Below are positions 8,898 to 18,987 of a stretch of 64,000 bases of DNA, one piece after another. Source of the stretch: Pseudoduganella violacea (GTDB taxonomy: Bacteria > Pseudomonadota > Gammaproteobacteria > Burkholderiales > Burkholderiaceae_D). Position 1 is the first letter of the stretch. Every line of letters starts with the position of its first letter. A program made the translations under genes and the position numbers. Where the stretch lies: contig NZ_JACHXD010000024.1 in NCBI RefSeq assembly GCF_014191875.1, positions 1 to 64,000 on the forward strand, in the 5' to 3' direction. The notes below the pieces were generated by a model. The model was not told where the DNA came from, ran no database searches, and was given only the letters and a program-made list of their open reading frames with translations.

Positions 8898-9456
8898 AGC
8901 AGTGCCGCCGCTGCCGCCCGTACCGCTGGACGCGGCTGACGCCCCGTCTACCGCGCCTGTGCCGGCCTATGCCGCCACCGAAGCGGAACAGGGCTTCATG
9001 CGCGCCGCGCTGGTGGAGGCGCAAAAGGCCTGGGACTTGGGCGAAGTGCCGGTCGGCGCCGTGGTGGTCAAGGATGGCGCGATCATCGGCCGCGGCTATA
9101 ACCAGCCCATCGGCCGCCACGATCCGACCGCCCATGCCGAGGTGATGGCCTTGCGCGCCGCCGCCGAGGTGCTGGGCAATTACCGTCTGCCCGGCTGCGA
9201 GCTGTACGTGACGCTGGAACCCTGTGTCATGTGCTCCGGCGCGATGATGCATGCGCGCCTGGCGCGCGTGGTGTTCGGCGCCAGCGATCCCAAGACCGGC
9301 GTCTGCGGTTCGGTGCTCAATCTGTTCGAGCAGGAACAGCTCAACCATCATACCCAGACTATCGGCGGCGTGCTGGCTGAAGATTGCGGCAATCTGCTGC
9401 GCAGCTTTTTCGCCGCCCGTCGCCGCGCTGCAGCAGAAGCCAGGCGCAATACTTAG
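8890..9456 (+). CDS. tadA: tRNA-specific adenosine-34 deaminase
   Basis: Deaminates A34 of tRNA-Arg to inosine. The 188-residue protein has the cytidine-deaminase zinc motifs HAEVMAL (catalytic His/Glu) and PCVMCSGAMMHAR. It also has the TadA-specific segment ASDPKTGVCGSVLNLF. The start is ATG at 8890, inside the end of queD; about 30 Pro/Ala-rich residues precede the conserved domain, a little longer than E. coli TadA. Its place directly behind queE and queD groups two anticodon wobble-base modification functions in one transcript. Confidence 0.92.
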   Translation: MPEAVPPLPPVPLDAADAPSTAPVPAYAATEAEQGFMRAALVEAQKAWDLGEVPVGAVVVKDGAIIGRGYNQPIGRHDPTAHAEVMALRAAAEVLGNYRLPGCELYVTLEPCVMCSGAMMHARLARVVFGASDPKTGVCGSVLNLFEQEQLNHHTQTIGGVLAEDCGNLLRSFFAARRRAAAEARRNT

Positions 9457-9509
9457 CGCCATCGCGCCTGCCGTCGTGCTATCCTCGAAAGCTAGAGGAG
9501 GGTAAGGCG

Positions 9510-10433
9510 GTGGCGAACGTGCAGGCGAACGGCATTACGATTACATACGAGGCGAGCGGCCATCCCTCGCATCCCGTCATCCTGCTCAATATGGGCTTGG
9601 GTCTGCAGCTGATCTCCTGGCCGCGCGATTTTGTCGACGGCCTGGTCGATCTGGGCTACCGCGTGATCCGCTACGATAACCGCGACGCCGGCCTGTCCAC
9701 CAAATTCGACCATGCGGGCTCGCCCAATCTGCTGGTGGCTTATCTCAAGAACCTGTTCGGCTTCCGCCTGCGCTCGGCCTATACGCTGGACGATATGGCC
9801 AGCGACGCGCGCGGGCTGCTCGACGTGCTGGGCATCGCCAAGGCGCATATCATCGGCGCCTCGATGGGCGGCATGATCGCGCAGATTTTCGCCGCGCGCT
9901 ATCCGCAGCGTACGCTGAGCCTGACCTCCATCATGTCCAGCAGCGGCCGTCCCGGACTGCCGGGTCCAACAGCCGCCGCGCGCAAGGTGCTGCTGCAAAA
10001 ACCGCCATCGCGCCGCACCCGTGAGGATCTGGTGGCCCATATGTACACCACCTTCCGCACCATCGGCAGTCCCGCCTATCCCATGCCCGAGCGCCAGCTG
10101 CGCGGCATGATCGAATGCGCGATCCGCCGCAATGTGAACCCGGACGGCATGGCGCGCCAGCTGGTGGCGATCGCCGCTTCGGGCGACCGCAGCGCGCTGC
10201 TGCAGACCATCGCCTGCCCGGCGCTGGTGATTCATGGCGCCGCCGACCCCCTGGTGCCCGCCGCCTGCGGCATCGACACGGCGCGCCAGATACCGGGCGC
10301 GGCGCTGCATGTGATCGAGGGCATGGGCCACGACCTGCCGCCGCAGCTGACCGAACGCCTGCTTGGCTTGATCGATATCCACCTCCAGAGTAAGATGGCT
10401 GCGCCTCAGCCAACCCGTAACGAACTATCTTGA
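9510..10433 (+). CDS. Alpha/beta-fold hydrolase
   Basis: A 307-residue serine hydrolase. The nucleophile elbow is GASMGGM, the acid is likely in HGAADPLVP, and the catalytic His is in GMGHDLPP near the end. The N-terminal part (LNMGLGLQLISWP ... YDNRDAGLS) is typical of the aclacinomycin methylesterase/RdmC-like group, but the substrate cannot be told. The start is GTG at 9510 with a strong AGAGGAGGG just upstream; the ATG farther upstream lies inside tadA. Its stop overlaps the TTG start of ldcA by four bases, so the two are translationally coupled. Confidence 0.82.
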   Translation: MANVQANGITITYEASGHPSHPVILLNMGLGLQLISWPRDFVDGLVDLGYRVIRYDNRDAGLSTKFDHAGSPNLLVAYLKNLFGFRLRSAYTLDDMASDARGLLDVLGIAKAHIIGASMGGMIAQIFAARYPQRTLSLTSIMSSSGRPGLPGPTAAARKVLLQKPPSRRTREDLVAHMYTTFRTIGSPAYPMPERQLRGMIECAIRRNVNPDGMARQLVAIAASGDRSALLQTIACPALVIHGAADPLVPAACGIDTARQIPGAALHVIEGMGHDLPPQLTERLLGLIDIHLQSKMAAPQPTRNELS

Positions 10434-11338
10434 CTACCAACCGCATTGGCATCGCCATCGCCGCACCGAGCGGCGCCGCCCAGGATGAAGCGGCACTGCA
10501 GCGCGGCATCGCCCGCCTTGAAGCCCAAGGTCACACCGTTCACAACTACTACAGCGACGCGCGCCGCTTCCAGCGTTTTGCCGACAGCGACGCCGGCCGC
10601 CTGGCGCAGTTGAATGCCGCCGCCGCCGATCCCGATGTGCAGGTGGTGATCGCGTTGCGCGGACAGTACGGCATCAGCCGCATCCTGCCGCAGATCGATT
10701 TCCGCGCCATGGCCGATAGCGGCAAGCTGTTTGTCGGCTATAGCGATTTCACGGCTTTCCATATGGGCTTGTACGCTGCGACCGGACGCGCCAGCTTTGC
10801 CGGTCCGATGATGTGCGACGGTTTTTGCCGTGACGAGCCGGTGGAATACACGCAGAAGAATTTCTGGGACTGCCTGCGCGGACCGCAGCATTTCGTGCGC
10901 GGCACGGCGGAGGGCAATCCGCAGGTCGATGTCAGCGGCCGGCTGTGGGGCGGCAATCTGGCGCTGGTAAATCATTTGATCGGCACGCCGTATTGGCCGC
11001 GCATCGAAGGCGGCATTCTGTTCCTGGAAGACATCGCCGAACATCCTTACCGCGTCGAGCGCATGCTGCTGCAACTGCTGCATGCGGGCGCGTTGGATGG
11101 GCAGAAGGCTGTGGTCCTGGGCGATTTCTCCGGCTATCGCCTGGCGCCGCACGACAATGGCTATGACTTCGAGGCGATGTTGGCCTATATCCGCGGCGTG
11201 CTACCGCTGCCGGTGCTGACCGGTCTGCCCTTTGGCCACATCAAGGAACTCTGCACGCTGCCGTTCGGCGGCATGGCGCGGCTGCGCTCCGATGCCGGCG
11301 GTTTCGATCTCACGCTGATGGACTACCCGACGCTCTGA
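10430..11338 (+). CDS. ldcA: Muramoyltetrapeptide (LD-) carboxypeptidase
   Basis: An S66-family serine peptidase that removes the terminal D-Ala from murein tetrapeptides during cytoplasmic cell-wall recycling. The 302-residue protein has GYSDFTAF (nucleophile Ser), LWGGNLALVNHLIGTPYWP with the downstream LEDI Glu, and LPFGHIKE near the end with the catalytic His. The usual RGGYG reads RGQYG here. It begins with TTG at 10430, overlapping the hydrolase stop codon. The 3' end overlaps the convergent desaturase-like gene by 16 bases. Confidence 0.9.
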   Translation: MTTNRIGIAIAAPSGAAQDEAALQRGIARLEAQGHTVHNYYSDARRFQRFADSDAGRLAQLNAAAADPDVQVVIALRGQYGISRILPQIDFRAMADSGKLFVGYSDFTAFHMGLYAATGRASFAGPMMCDGFCRDEPVEYTQKNFWDCLRGPQHFVRGTAEGNPQVDVSGRLWGGNLALVNHLIGTPYWPRIEGGILFLEDIAEHPYRVERMLLQLLHAGALDGQKAVVLGDFSGYRLAPHDNGYDFEAMLAYIRGVLPLPVLTGLPFGHIKELCTLPFGGMARLRSDAGGFDLTLMDYPTL

Positions 11339-12138
11339 CCTTGCTTCGCGCGGCGGCGCCACAGCCGCCGCAAAGGCCAGAGCAGGGCTTCCGCAAAATG
11401 GTTTGGCGTCTCGTCCGGTCCCAGGCCGGTTGGCGGATACTCGTCCGGCTGCGGAATGCGGTGGGTGCCGAAGATGCGGTCCCAGAATGGGAAGAGGGCG
11501 GCGTAATTGCAGTTGTAATGCTCCGGCCGCGCCGAATGGTGGATGCGGTGGTATTGCGGAGAATTCAGCAGAAACCAGCAGCGCCCAAAGCCCAGGCGCA
11601 GATTCATATGCGGCACGATATTGTAGAAGCCAAGCAGCGCGTACATGCCAAGTATCACGGGCGGCGTTTTGAACAGCAGTCCCGCCAGCAGATAGATCGT
11701 TACCAGCTTCAATCCCGGCTCCAGCCAGAAATGGCGCTCGGTGGTCGAGGCGTTCATGGCCGGATCGCTGTGATGCAGCGAGTGCATGGCCCACAGCCAC
11801 GCATAGCGGTGCTGCGCGCGGTGGAATAGATACTCCAGCAAATCCAGCGTCAGCAGGTAGAGAAGGAAAGAGGGCGGCAGCAACCAGCCCCGCTCGGCCA
11901 GCGGTATCAGCCCGCCACCCGCCGCATTCACCGCGCTGACGGTTAGCGCCGCCGTCGCCAATTGCAAGGCCGCGAAGCCGATAGCATAAATGAAGGTGTA
12001 CACCATATTGAACGCGGCCGAGGAGGGCCATTGCCGCTCGGCGGGCCGCAGACGTTCCAGCGCCAGAGCAAGCAGGATCACGCCCAGTACCGGCAGCGAT
12101 TTATACGCTACGTCTTCCGCGAAATTCGATAAATCCAT
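11323..12138 (-). CDS. Sterol desaturase / fatty-acid hydroxylase family membrane protein
   Basis: A di-iron integral membrane oxygenase of the FA_hydroxylase superfamily, 271 residues with about four to five hydrophobic helices. The histidine clusters are HRAQHR, HSLHH and HRIHH, in the standard order and spacing. The substrate cannot be deduced; bacterial members act on carotenoids, sphingolipids, sterols or alkylglycerols. The ATG at 12138 begins MDLSNFAEDVAYK. It is monocistronic and convergent with ldcA. The C-terminus is Arg-rich and cytoplasmic. Confidence 0.82.
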   Translation of the reverse strand: MDLSNFAEDVAYKSLPVLGVILLALALERLRPAERQWPSSAAFNMVYTFIYAIGFAALQLATAALTVSAVNAAGGGLIPLAERGWLLPPSFLLYLLTLDLLEYLFHRAQHRYAWLWAMHSLHHSDPAMNASTTERHFWLEPGLKLVTIYLLAGLLFKTPPVILGMYALLGFYNIVPHMNLRLGFGRCWFLLNSPQYHRIHHSARPEHYNCNYAALFPFWDRIFGTHRIPQPDEYPPTGLGPDETPNHFAEALLWPLRRLWRRRAKQGQSVG

Positions 12139-12272
12139 GCCAACTCCGCCGCACGTTGCATCTGCCTCGCTATTCTAGCGCGGGACAGAGAGGGTGCTGA
12201 GCTTGTCTTGCGTCAAAAACAACATGCAGCATAGGGTGCAGTGTGGAGCTTTGCGCTTGCAGGAGGACGATC

Positions 12273-12566
12273 ATGCCCACACCTCAGGATCCGGTTCAGC
12301 TTGACATGCTGTTTCGTCACGCCGAATATCAAAGCATGCTAAATCGAATTGTCAAATTGGAGCAAGACGTGACTGAGCTGAAGAAGGATATGGAGGAGCT
12401 CAAGAGCGCCGTAAATGAGATTCGCTCGAACTACGCGACCAAGGCCGATCTCGAAGAATTACGCGCGGAACTGTACAAGACCTTGATGATGCTGACCTGG
12501 CGTTTTATCGGTTTCAACAGTTTGCTGGTCGCGGTGGTCTACTACGTCGCGCGCAATGTGCATTAG
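12273..12566 (+). CDS. Small coiled-coil protein with C-terminal membrane anchor
   Basis: A 97-residue protein with a heptad coiled coil at about residues 20-60 (IVKLEQDVTELKKDMEELK), then RSNYATKADLEEL, then one C-terminal membrane helix (about 70-92). The start is ATG at 12273 with AGGAGG upstream. It is clearly related to the protein encoded at 14056-14328: both share RSNYATK-DL, the TWR motif and the helix-aromatic-Arg ending. Function unknown; the layout resembles small tail-anchored proteins that form trimeric coiled coils. Confidence 0.65.
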   Translation: MPTPQDPVQLDMLFRHAEYQSMLNRIVKLEQDVTELKKDMEELKSAVNEIRSNYATKADLEELRAELYKTLMMLTWRFIGFNSLLVAVVYYVARNVH

Positions 12567-12569
12567 ACT

Positions 12570-12600
12570 CCGGCGCGGGCATATCGTCGGCCCGCGCCGG
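12570..12600. terminator. Hairpin between convergent genes
   Basis: CCGGCGCGGG and CCCGCGCCGG form a perfect 10-bp stem with an 11-base loop, between the coiled-coil gene and the convergent FabMG-like gene. It has no T-run but is very stable. Confidence 0.5.
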
Positions 12601-12608
12601 AACGGCTA

Positions 12609-13928
12609 TCAGGCCGCGTGGTTCTGGTTCAGCAGACGCGCGATGACGTCGTGGTTCAGCCAGATCACCGGCGCTGCCGGTTTCGACATTTCATTGAACA
12701 TCAAGGGGCCGGTGCCTTCCAGCACCAGGGCGCTCAGCAGGTCGGTGATCAGTTCCTTGCGCTCCTTATGCAGCTTGGTGATGTCTTCCGAAGTACCGAT
12801 CATGACTTCGGCCAGCGCCGGCGTGTTATCCATCGGCCAGGCTTCGAAGTTGCGGAAGCTCGCGCTGGTGGCGTCGCCGTTGTAGGCGGCGATGCGGGCC
12901 AGCAGGTCGTCCAGCTGGATGCCGTCTTCCAGCAAGGCCTGGCACGCGTCCCACTGCTGCTGCGCCCATGCCGTGCCGCCTTCTTTTTTCAGCGCTTCCA
13001 GCAGCGGGAACAGCGACAGTTCCACGCCGACGAAGATGTCGGACGAGTTGGTGCGGATTTCCGGGCAGTTGAACACGGTCGCCTGCACGCCTTTTTCCCA
13101 GGCCGCCGAAGCGACGGATTCCAGGCGCATCTTGGCGTAGCCCTGGGTGTAGTTGCTGTAGGTCTGCCACAGGTATTCGCCGCCGATCAGGATCTCGGTG
13201 CCATGGTAGCCGTAGGCGCTGTAGCGCGCCTGGCCGCCGGTTTTTTCCAGACGGGCGCGGATGCCGGCGCTGGCGTCGATCAGGTGCATGAAGGTGTTGG
13301 CCGTCACCTCGTCGAAATTCATCAGGATCAGCTTGCCCAGATCGCTGTCCAGCAGCTCGCGCGAGGACATGAAGCGCTCGCCGCGGCCCTTGTACACGCG
13401 GTTGGCGATGGCCAGGAAGACCTTCACTTTCGGGATGCCGCCCGCCATGGTGTGGGCGAAGTAGACATTCGTGCCGTCGGCGATCATGCCGTCCAGCTGG
13501 GCCATGGCTTGCGCGGCCGAGGCCTTGAAGCGCGCCACGCCGGTTTCACGGCAGCGCTCGATCTGCTGCCAGTCCAGTTTGAATTCCTGCCAGTTCTTCA
13601 GCGTCATATCGGCCAGCAGGGCGGTCGGGGTCGGCTCGCCGGCAGGCGCGTCGAGGTCGAAACCGGCCATCAGCGGCACATTGATGACGCGGCCGTCCAG
13701 ATTGGCTTCGGCTTCGGCCAGTTCTTCCGCGGTCAGCGGGCGCAGCTGGTTGTTTTCGTCGCGGCGGCCGACCGTCATGCCGATGATGTTCATGCCCGCC
13801 TTGCGCGCCTCGTCCAGCAGGCCATTGACATAGCCGCGGCCGAACAGCTCGCCAAACAGAACAAAGGTGTCGCCTTGGCGGAACAGCGTATTGTGTGGAA
13901 TGTCTCTCAGGGACGTTCTCTTGGTCAT
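12609..13928 (-). CDS. FabMG-like conserved protein (possible enoyl-ACP reductase)
   Basis: A 439-residue cytoplasmic protein that I recognise as a conserved Burkholderiales family. From memory, annotation pipelines name it the enoyl-ACP reductase FabMG family, after a triclosan-tolerance protein from soil metagenomes. The N-terminus (FVLFGELFGRGYVNGLLDEA, then MNIIGMTVGRRDENNQL) looks like a nucleotide-binding Rossmann start. Other conserved-looking blocks are FAHTMAGGIPK, YSAYGYHGTEILIGG and NCPEIRTNSSDIF. The enzymatic role is not visible in the sequence and should be treated as unproven. The start is placed at ATG 13928; 24 more codons upstream are open. It lies between two paralogous small coiled-coil genes. 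Confidence 0.5.
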   Translation of the reverse strand: MTKRTSLRDIPHNTLFRQGDTFVLFGELFGRGYVNGLLDEARKAGMNIIGMTVGRRDENNQLRPLTAEELAEAEANLDGRVINVPLMAGFDLDAPAGEPTPTALLADMTLKNWQEFKLDWQQIERCRETGVARFKASAAQAMAQLDGMIADGTNVYFAHTMAGGIPKVKVFLAIANRVYKGRGERFMSSRELLDSDLGKLILMNFDEVTANTFMHLIDASAGIRARLEKTGGQARYSAYGYHGTEILIGGEYLWQTYSNYTQGYAKMRLESVASAAWEKGVQATVFNCPEIRTNSSDIFVGVELSLFPLLEALKKEGGTAWAQQQWDACQALLEDGIQLDDLLARIAAYNGDATSASFRNFEAWPMDNTPALAEVMIGTSEDITKLHKERKELITDLLSALVLEGTGPLMFNEMSKPAAPVIWLNHDVIARLLNQNHAA

Positions 13929-14055
13929 GGTTTCAACTCGCATAGAAGTATTTTCGGGCGTGGCGGCCGCCGGCAGCGGTCCCGCCATTCGAGGCCGCAA
14001 TTATGCGCTATTTCCGCCGAAAACCATACCCGGCTGTCAACTTGGCGGTTTGATG

Positions 14056-14328
14056 TCAGGAATGCCGGGAGATGAAATAGGTGGCAGCTACCAGCGCTGT
14101 ACCGAAGCTGCAAACGAAGGTAATCAGTCTCCAGGTCAGATTATTGATCTCTTTGTGCAAGTCTTCCTTGGTGGCGTAATTCGAACGAATGACCGCCACG
14201 TCGGTTTTCAAGGCCGCGACATCTGCTTCAAGCCTGGCTACACGAGTATCCATGCCTTTATCATATGGCGCTTCGCCAGCGCTTGCAAATGGCGGCTCTG
14301 ATGGCGTGGGGAGGTTTCCGTTACTCAT
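14056..14328 (-). CDS. Small coiled-coil protein with C-terminal membrane anchor (paralogue)
   Basis: A 90-residue protein: a Pro/Ala-rich start, a coiled coil (VARLEADVAALKTDVAVI), RSNYATKEDLHKEI, then TWRLI and a C-terminal membrane helix ending FISRHS. The ATG at 14328 follows a GATGAGG ribosome site; an upstream start at 14370 is possible. It is the paralogue of the gene at 12273-12566. It precedes the FabMG-like gene on the same strand by about 130 bases. Function unknown. Confidence 0.62.
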   Translation of the reverse strand: MSNGNLPTPSEPPFASAGEAPYDKGMDTRVARLEADVAALKTDVAVIRSNYATKEDLHKEINNLTWRLITFVCSFGTALVAATYFISRHS

Positions 14329-14424
14329 GATTGCCTCATCAAAAGTATGTTTATTCATCCAGTTCAGCAAAAAACATACCTCTGAAAAGCAGCGGCTTTC
14401 CCCAGTGTGCGGCGGTGGCTGCGG

Positions 14425-14430
14425 TATAAT
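14425..14430 (+). promoter_or_regulatory. Consensus -10 box upstream of ybiT
   Basis: A perfect TATAAT lies 55 bases before the ybiT start, in the space divergent from the small coiled-coil gene. No convincing -35 was found. Confidence 0.35.
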
Positions 14431-14484
14431 GTTCGATTACCGTATAACTTGCTGATTTCATTCAGCAAAGACTCCGAAAGAAAC

Positions 14485-16086
<1,602 letters not shown>

Positions 16087-17226
16087 ATGAACGCCCCAGC
16101 AATACCGATCAAGACAGTTGAATACGAAAAGCCCAGCGAGGGCGCCAGTTGTGTGGCCCACGCCTGGGCCAGAACCCCGGCCCCGGTCAGCCCGGCCGAG
16201 AAGGAAGAGCTGAAGGAACGCATCCGCCGCCTGCTGCGCGAACGCGAAGCGGTGCTGGTGGCCCACTACTACGTGGACTCGGACCTGCAGGACTTGGCCG
16301 AGGAAACCGGCGGTTGCGTCTCCGACTCGCTGGAAATGGCCCGCTTCGGCCGTGACCACGCCGCCAAGACCCTGGTCGTGGCCGGCGTGCGCTTCATGGG
16401 CGAGACGGCCAAGATCCTGAGTCCGGAAAAGACCATCCTGATGCCGGACCTGGACGCCACCTGTTCGCTCGACCTGGGTTGCCCGGCCGACGAATTCGCG
16501 GCTTTCTGCGACCAGCATCCGGACCGCACCGTGGTCGTGTATGCCAACACCAGCGCCGCCGTCAAAGCGCGCGCGGACTGGATGGTGACGTCTTCGATCG
16601 GGCTGGACATCGTCAAGCACCTGCACGAGCAGGGCAAGAAAATCCTGTGGGCGCCGGACAAGCACCTGGGTTCCTATATCCAGAAGCAGACCGGTGCCGA
16701 CATGCTGCTATGGCAAGGTTCCTGTCTGGTGCATGACGAATTCAAGGGCATCGAACTCGATCTGTTGAAGGCTGAGTACCCGCACGCCAAAGTGCTGGTG
16801 CACCCGGAGTCGCCGGCGAATGTGGTGGAGCAGGCCGACGTGGTGGGTTCCACCTCGCAGCTGATCGCCGCCGCCGTGAATATGGATGCCGACACCTTCA
16901 TCGTCGCCACCGACAACGGCATCCTGCACAAGATGCGCCAGGCCGCACCGGGCAAGAACTTCATCGAAGCGCCGACCGCCGGTAACAGCGCAACCTGCAA
17001 GAGCTGCGCCCACTGCCCGTGGATGGCGATGAATGGCTTGCGCAATCTGGCCGAGGTGCTGGAAAACATGAACAACGAAATCCACGTCGACCCTGCCATC
17101 GGCAAGGACGCCGTGCGCTCCATCAGCCGCATGCTGGACTTCGCAGCGGCCAAGAAAGCCAAGGTCGCGCCGAGTGCCGATCTGGCCCAGGAAGCGAAAC
17201 TGTTCCAGGGAATTGGACCTGCATGA
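16087..17226 (+). CDS. nadA: Quinolinate synthase A
   Basis: Condenses iminoaspartate with dihydroxyacetone phosphate to quinolinate in de novo NAD synthesis. The 379-residue protein has HYYVDSDLQDLAEETGG near the start. The three 4Fe-4S ligand regions are DATCSLDLGCPA, WQGSCLVHDEF and CKSCAHCPWMAMN. About 45 non-conserved residues precede the domain, as in other Burkholderiales. It begins on the base after the ybiT stop and overlaps the nadC start by four bases (ATGA). nadB, the partner oxidase, is not in the window. Confidence 0.94.
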   Translation: MNAPAIPIKTVEYEKPSEGASCVAHAWARTPAPVSPAEKEELKERIRRLLREREAVLVAHYYVDSDLQDLAEETGGCVSDSLEMARFGRDHAAKTLVVAGVRFMGETAKILSPEKTILMPDLDATCSLDLGCPADEFAAFCDQHPDRTVVVYANTSAAVKARADWMVTSSIGLDIVKHLHEQGKKILWAPDKHLGSYIQKQTGADMLLWQGSCLVHDEFKGIELDLLKAEYPHAKVLVHPESPANVVEQADVVGSTSQLIAAAVNMDADTFIVATDNGILHKMRQAAPGKNFIEAPTAGNSATCKSCAHCPWMAMNGLRNLAEVLENMNNEIHVDPAIGKDAVRSISRMLDFAAAKKAKVAPSADLAQEAKLFQGIGPA

Positions 17227-18089
17227 GTACTTTGCAAAACCGCTTTGCCCCATTCGACGCGCCGCTGAAAGCGGCATTTGAAGCCAATCTGCTGTCGGCC
17301 CTGCTGGAAGACGTCGGCACCGGCGACCTGACCGGCAAGCTGGTGCCGGAAGAAGGCCGCGTCACCGCCCGCGTGATCGTGCGCGAAGACGCGGTGCTGT
17401 GCGGCGCGCCTTGGTTCGAAGGCATCATGCACGCGGTTGACGCCACCATCGGCATCGAATGGCATTACGCCGAAGGCGACGAGATGGCGGCCGACACCGC
17501 GGTCTGCACCATCGCCGGTCCGGCCCGCGCCTTACTGACCGCCGAGCGCAGCGCGCTGAACTTCATGCAGCTGATGTCGGGCGTGGCCAGCGCGACGCGC
17601 CGTTATGTGGACGCGATTGCCGGCACCACGGCCGCCATCCTCGACACGCGCAAAACTCTGCCGGGCCTGCGCCAGGCGCAGAAGTACGCGGTACGCGTGG
17701 GCGGTGGCCAGAACCAGCGCATGGCGCTGTACGACGGCATCCTCATCAAGGAAAACCATATCGCTGCCGCTGGCGGCGTGACGGCGGCCCTGGTCGCGGC
17801 CAAGCGCCTGAATGCCGGCGTCTCGGTGCAGGTCGAGGTGGAAACCCTGGTCCAGCTGGAAGAAGCCTTGGCGGCTGGCGCCACCTCCATCCTGCTCGAC
17901 AACTTCGAGCTCGACATGATGCGCCAGGCCGTGCAGATCAACGGCGGCCGCGCGCTGCTGGAAGCCTCCGGCGGCGTCAACTTCGACACCGTGCGCGCCA
18001 TTGCCGAAACGGGCGTGCACCGCATCTCCATCGGCGCCCTGACCAAGGACATCCGCGCTACCGACTTCTCGCTGCGCATCGTCGCCTAA
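17223..18089 (+). CDS. nadC: Nicotinate-nucleotide pyrophosphorylase (quinolinate phosphoribosyltransferase)
   Basis: Converts quinolinate and PRPP to nicotinate mononucleotide, the next step after NadA. The 288-residue protein shows EDVGTGDLTG, the DTRKTLPGLR phosphate-binding block, GGGQNQRMALYDGILIKENHI and the C-terminal ASGGVNFDTV and GVHRISIGALTK loops. The start ATG at 17223 overlaps the nadA stop (ATGA). A clear intrinsic terminator follows 18 bases after its stop and closes the ybiT-nadA-nadC operon. Confidence 0.94.
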   Translation: MSTLQNRFAPFDAPLKAAFEANLLSALLEDVGTGDLTGKLVPEEGRVTARVIVREDAVLCGAPWFEGIMHAVDATIGIEWHYAEGDEMAADTAVCTIAGPARALLTAERSALNFMQLMSGVASATRRYVDAIAGTTAAILDTRKTLPGLRQAQKYAVRVGGGQNQRMALYDGILIKENHIAAAGGVTAALVAAKRLNAGVSVQVEVETLVQLEEALAAGATSILLDNFELDMMRQAVQINGGRALLEASGGVNFDTVRAIAETGVHRISIGALTKDIRATDFSLRIVA

Positions 18090-18107
18090 GTCCGCCCGCT
18101 TTACTCG

Positions 18108-18134
18108 AAAGGCCGCCTCACTGGCGGCCTTTTT
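18108..18134 (+). terminator. Rho-independent terminator after nadC
   Basis: GGCCGCC and GGCGGCC form a 7-bp GC stem with a five-base loop, extended by AA/TT pairs and followed by a run of T residues. Classical intrinsic terminator. Confidence 0.85.
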
Positions 18135-18187
18135 CATTGACGAGCCTGTGGGGCAGTTTGTTGATCAGGTGGTTTTTGCCTGCCAAA

Positions 18188-18203
18188 TTAACCTTATGGT
18201 TAA
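18188..18203. promoter_or_regulatory. ArsR-type operator left upstream of a GST gene
   Basis: TTAACC-TTAT-GGTTAA is a perfect 6-4-6 inverted repeat. It has the same size and nearly the same sequence as the two ATAAC-containing repeats before the intact arsR at 58218. It overlaps the ATG of the ArsR relic. Confidence 0.5.
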
Positions 18204-18270
18204 ATACGAAGAGCATCTGGATGCCGTCTTCACCGCGCTGGCCCATCCTGCGCGAAGGGCCATGCTAAGC
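18196..18270 (+). pseudogene. N-terminal relic of an ArsR-family regulator
   Basis: Only about 25 codons remain: MVKYEEHLDAVFTALAHPAR then RAMLS. This matches the first helix of ArsR regulators; compare SSHDALFKALSDPTRRAIF in the intact gene at 58218. After it the frame runs on, without stop, through about 20 unrelated codons into the GST gene. The HTH and the rest of the regulator are missing, which suggests a deletion. Its start codon lies in a preserved operator-like palindrome. Confidence 0.55.
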
Positions 18271-18330
18271 TGGAAACCTATCTCGGAAAAATGCAGTCCT
18301 GAGGGGCTGCGCCCATTGGAGGTGTCGAAT

Positions 18331-18987
18331 ATGTCGCTTGCGTTGTATGGTCATCCATTTTCCTCGTACACCCAGAAGGTGTTGATCGCCCTGTACGAAA
18401 ACGAGCTGCCTTTTGAGTTCCGCTGCATCGGACCGGATACACCGCAGCACGTGGCGGAGTGGCTGCGGCGCTGGCCGCTGGCCAAATTCCCCTTGTTGCT
18501 GGACGGTGAGCGGCAGGTGCTCGAAACCAGCATCATCATCGAGCATCTGCAGCTCAACCATCCCGGACAGCTGCGCCTGCTGCCGGAGAATCCAGCCGCC
18601 CTCGATGTGCGTTTCCTCGACCGCTTTTTCGACCTGCACGTCATGAGTCCCGTGCAGCATGCGGTGAGCGGGGCGCTGACCGGCGTTCCGGAGAAGCGGA
18701 AAGAGGCGCTGGAATTCGCGCAAGCCAAGCTGGAACTGGCTTATGCCTGGCTGGAAAAGCAGTTGGCCGGACGAGACTGGGCAAACGGCAAGGATTTCAC
18801 GTTGGCGGACTGCGCGGCGGCGCCATCGCTTTTTTATGCCGACTGGACGCACAGGATTGCCGAAACTTACCCGGTGCTGCGGGCCTACCGCGCGCGCCTG
18901 CTGGCCCGTCCTTCCTTTGCGCGGGCGGTGGAAGAGGCGCGCCCCTATCGCGCGCTGTTTCCCTTGGGCGCGCCAGATCGCGACTAG
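18331..18987 (+). CDS. Glutathione S-transferase family protein
   Basis: A 218-residue cytosolic GST. The N-terminal thioredoxin fold begins SLALYGHPFSSYTQKVLIAL, with the Ser of PFSSYTQK as the likely glutathione-activating residue, and LETSIIIEHL supplies the gamma-glutamyl contact. The C-terminal helical domain has the conserved DFTLADCAAAP N-capping motif. The start is ATG at 18331, with GGAGG ten bases upstream. The same frame is open upstream into an ArsR relic, so a 45-residue longer product beginning at 18196 is possible but unlikely. Substrate unknown. Confidence 0.85.
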   Translation: MSLALYGHPFSSYTQKVLIALYENELPFEFRCIGPDTPQHVAEWLRRWPLAKFPLLLDGERQVLETSIIIEHLQLNHPGQLRLLPENPAALDVRFLDRFFDLHVMSPVQHAVSGALTGVPEKRKEALEFAQAKLELAYAWLEKQLAGRDWANGKDFTLADCAAAPSLFYADWTHRIAETYPVLRAYRARLLARPSFARAVEEARPYRALFPLGAPDRD

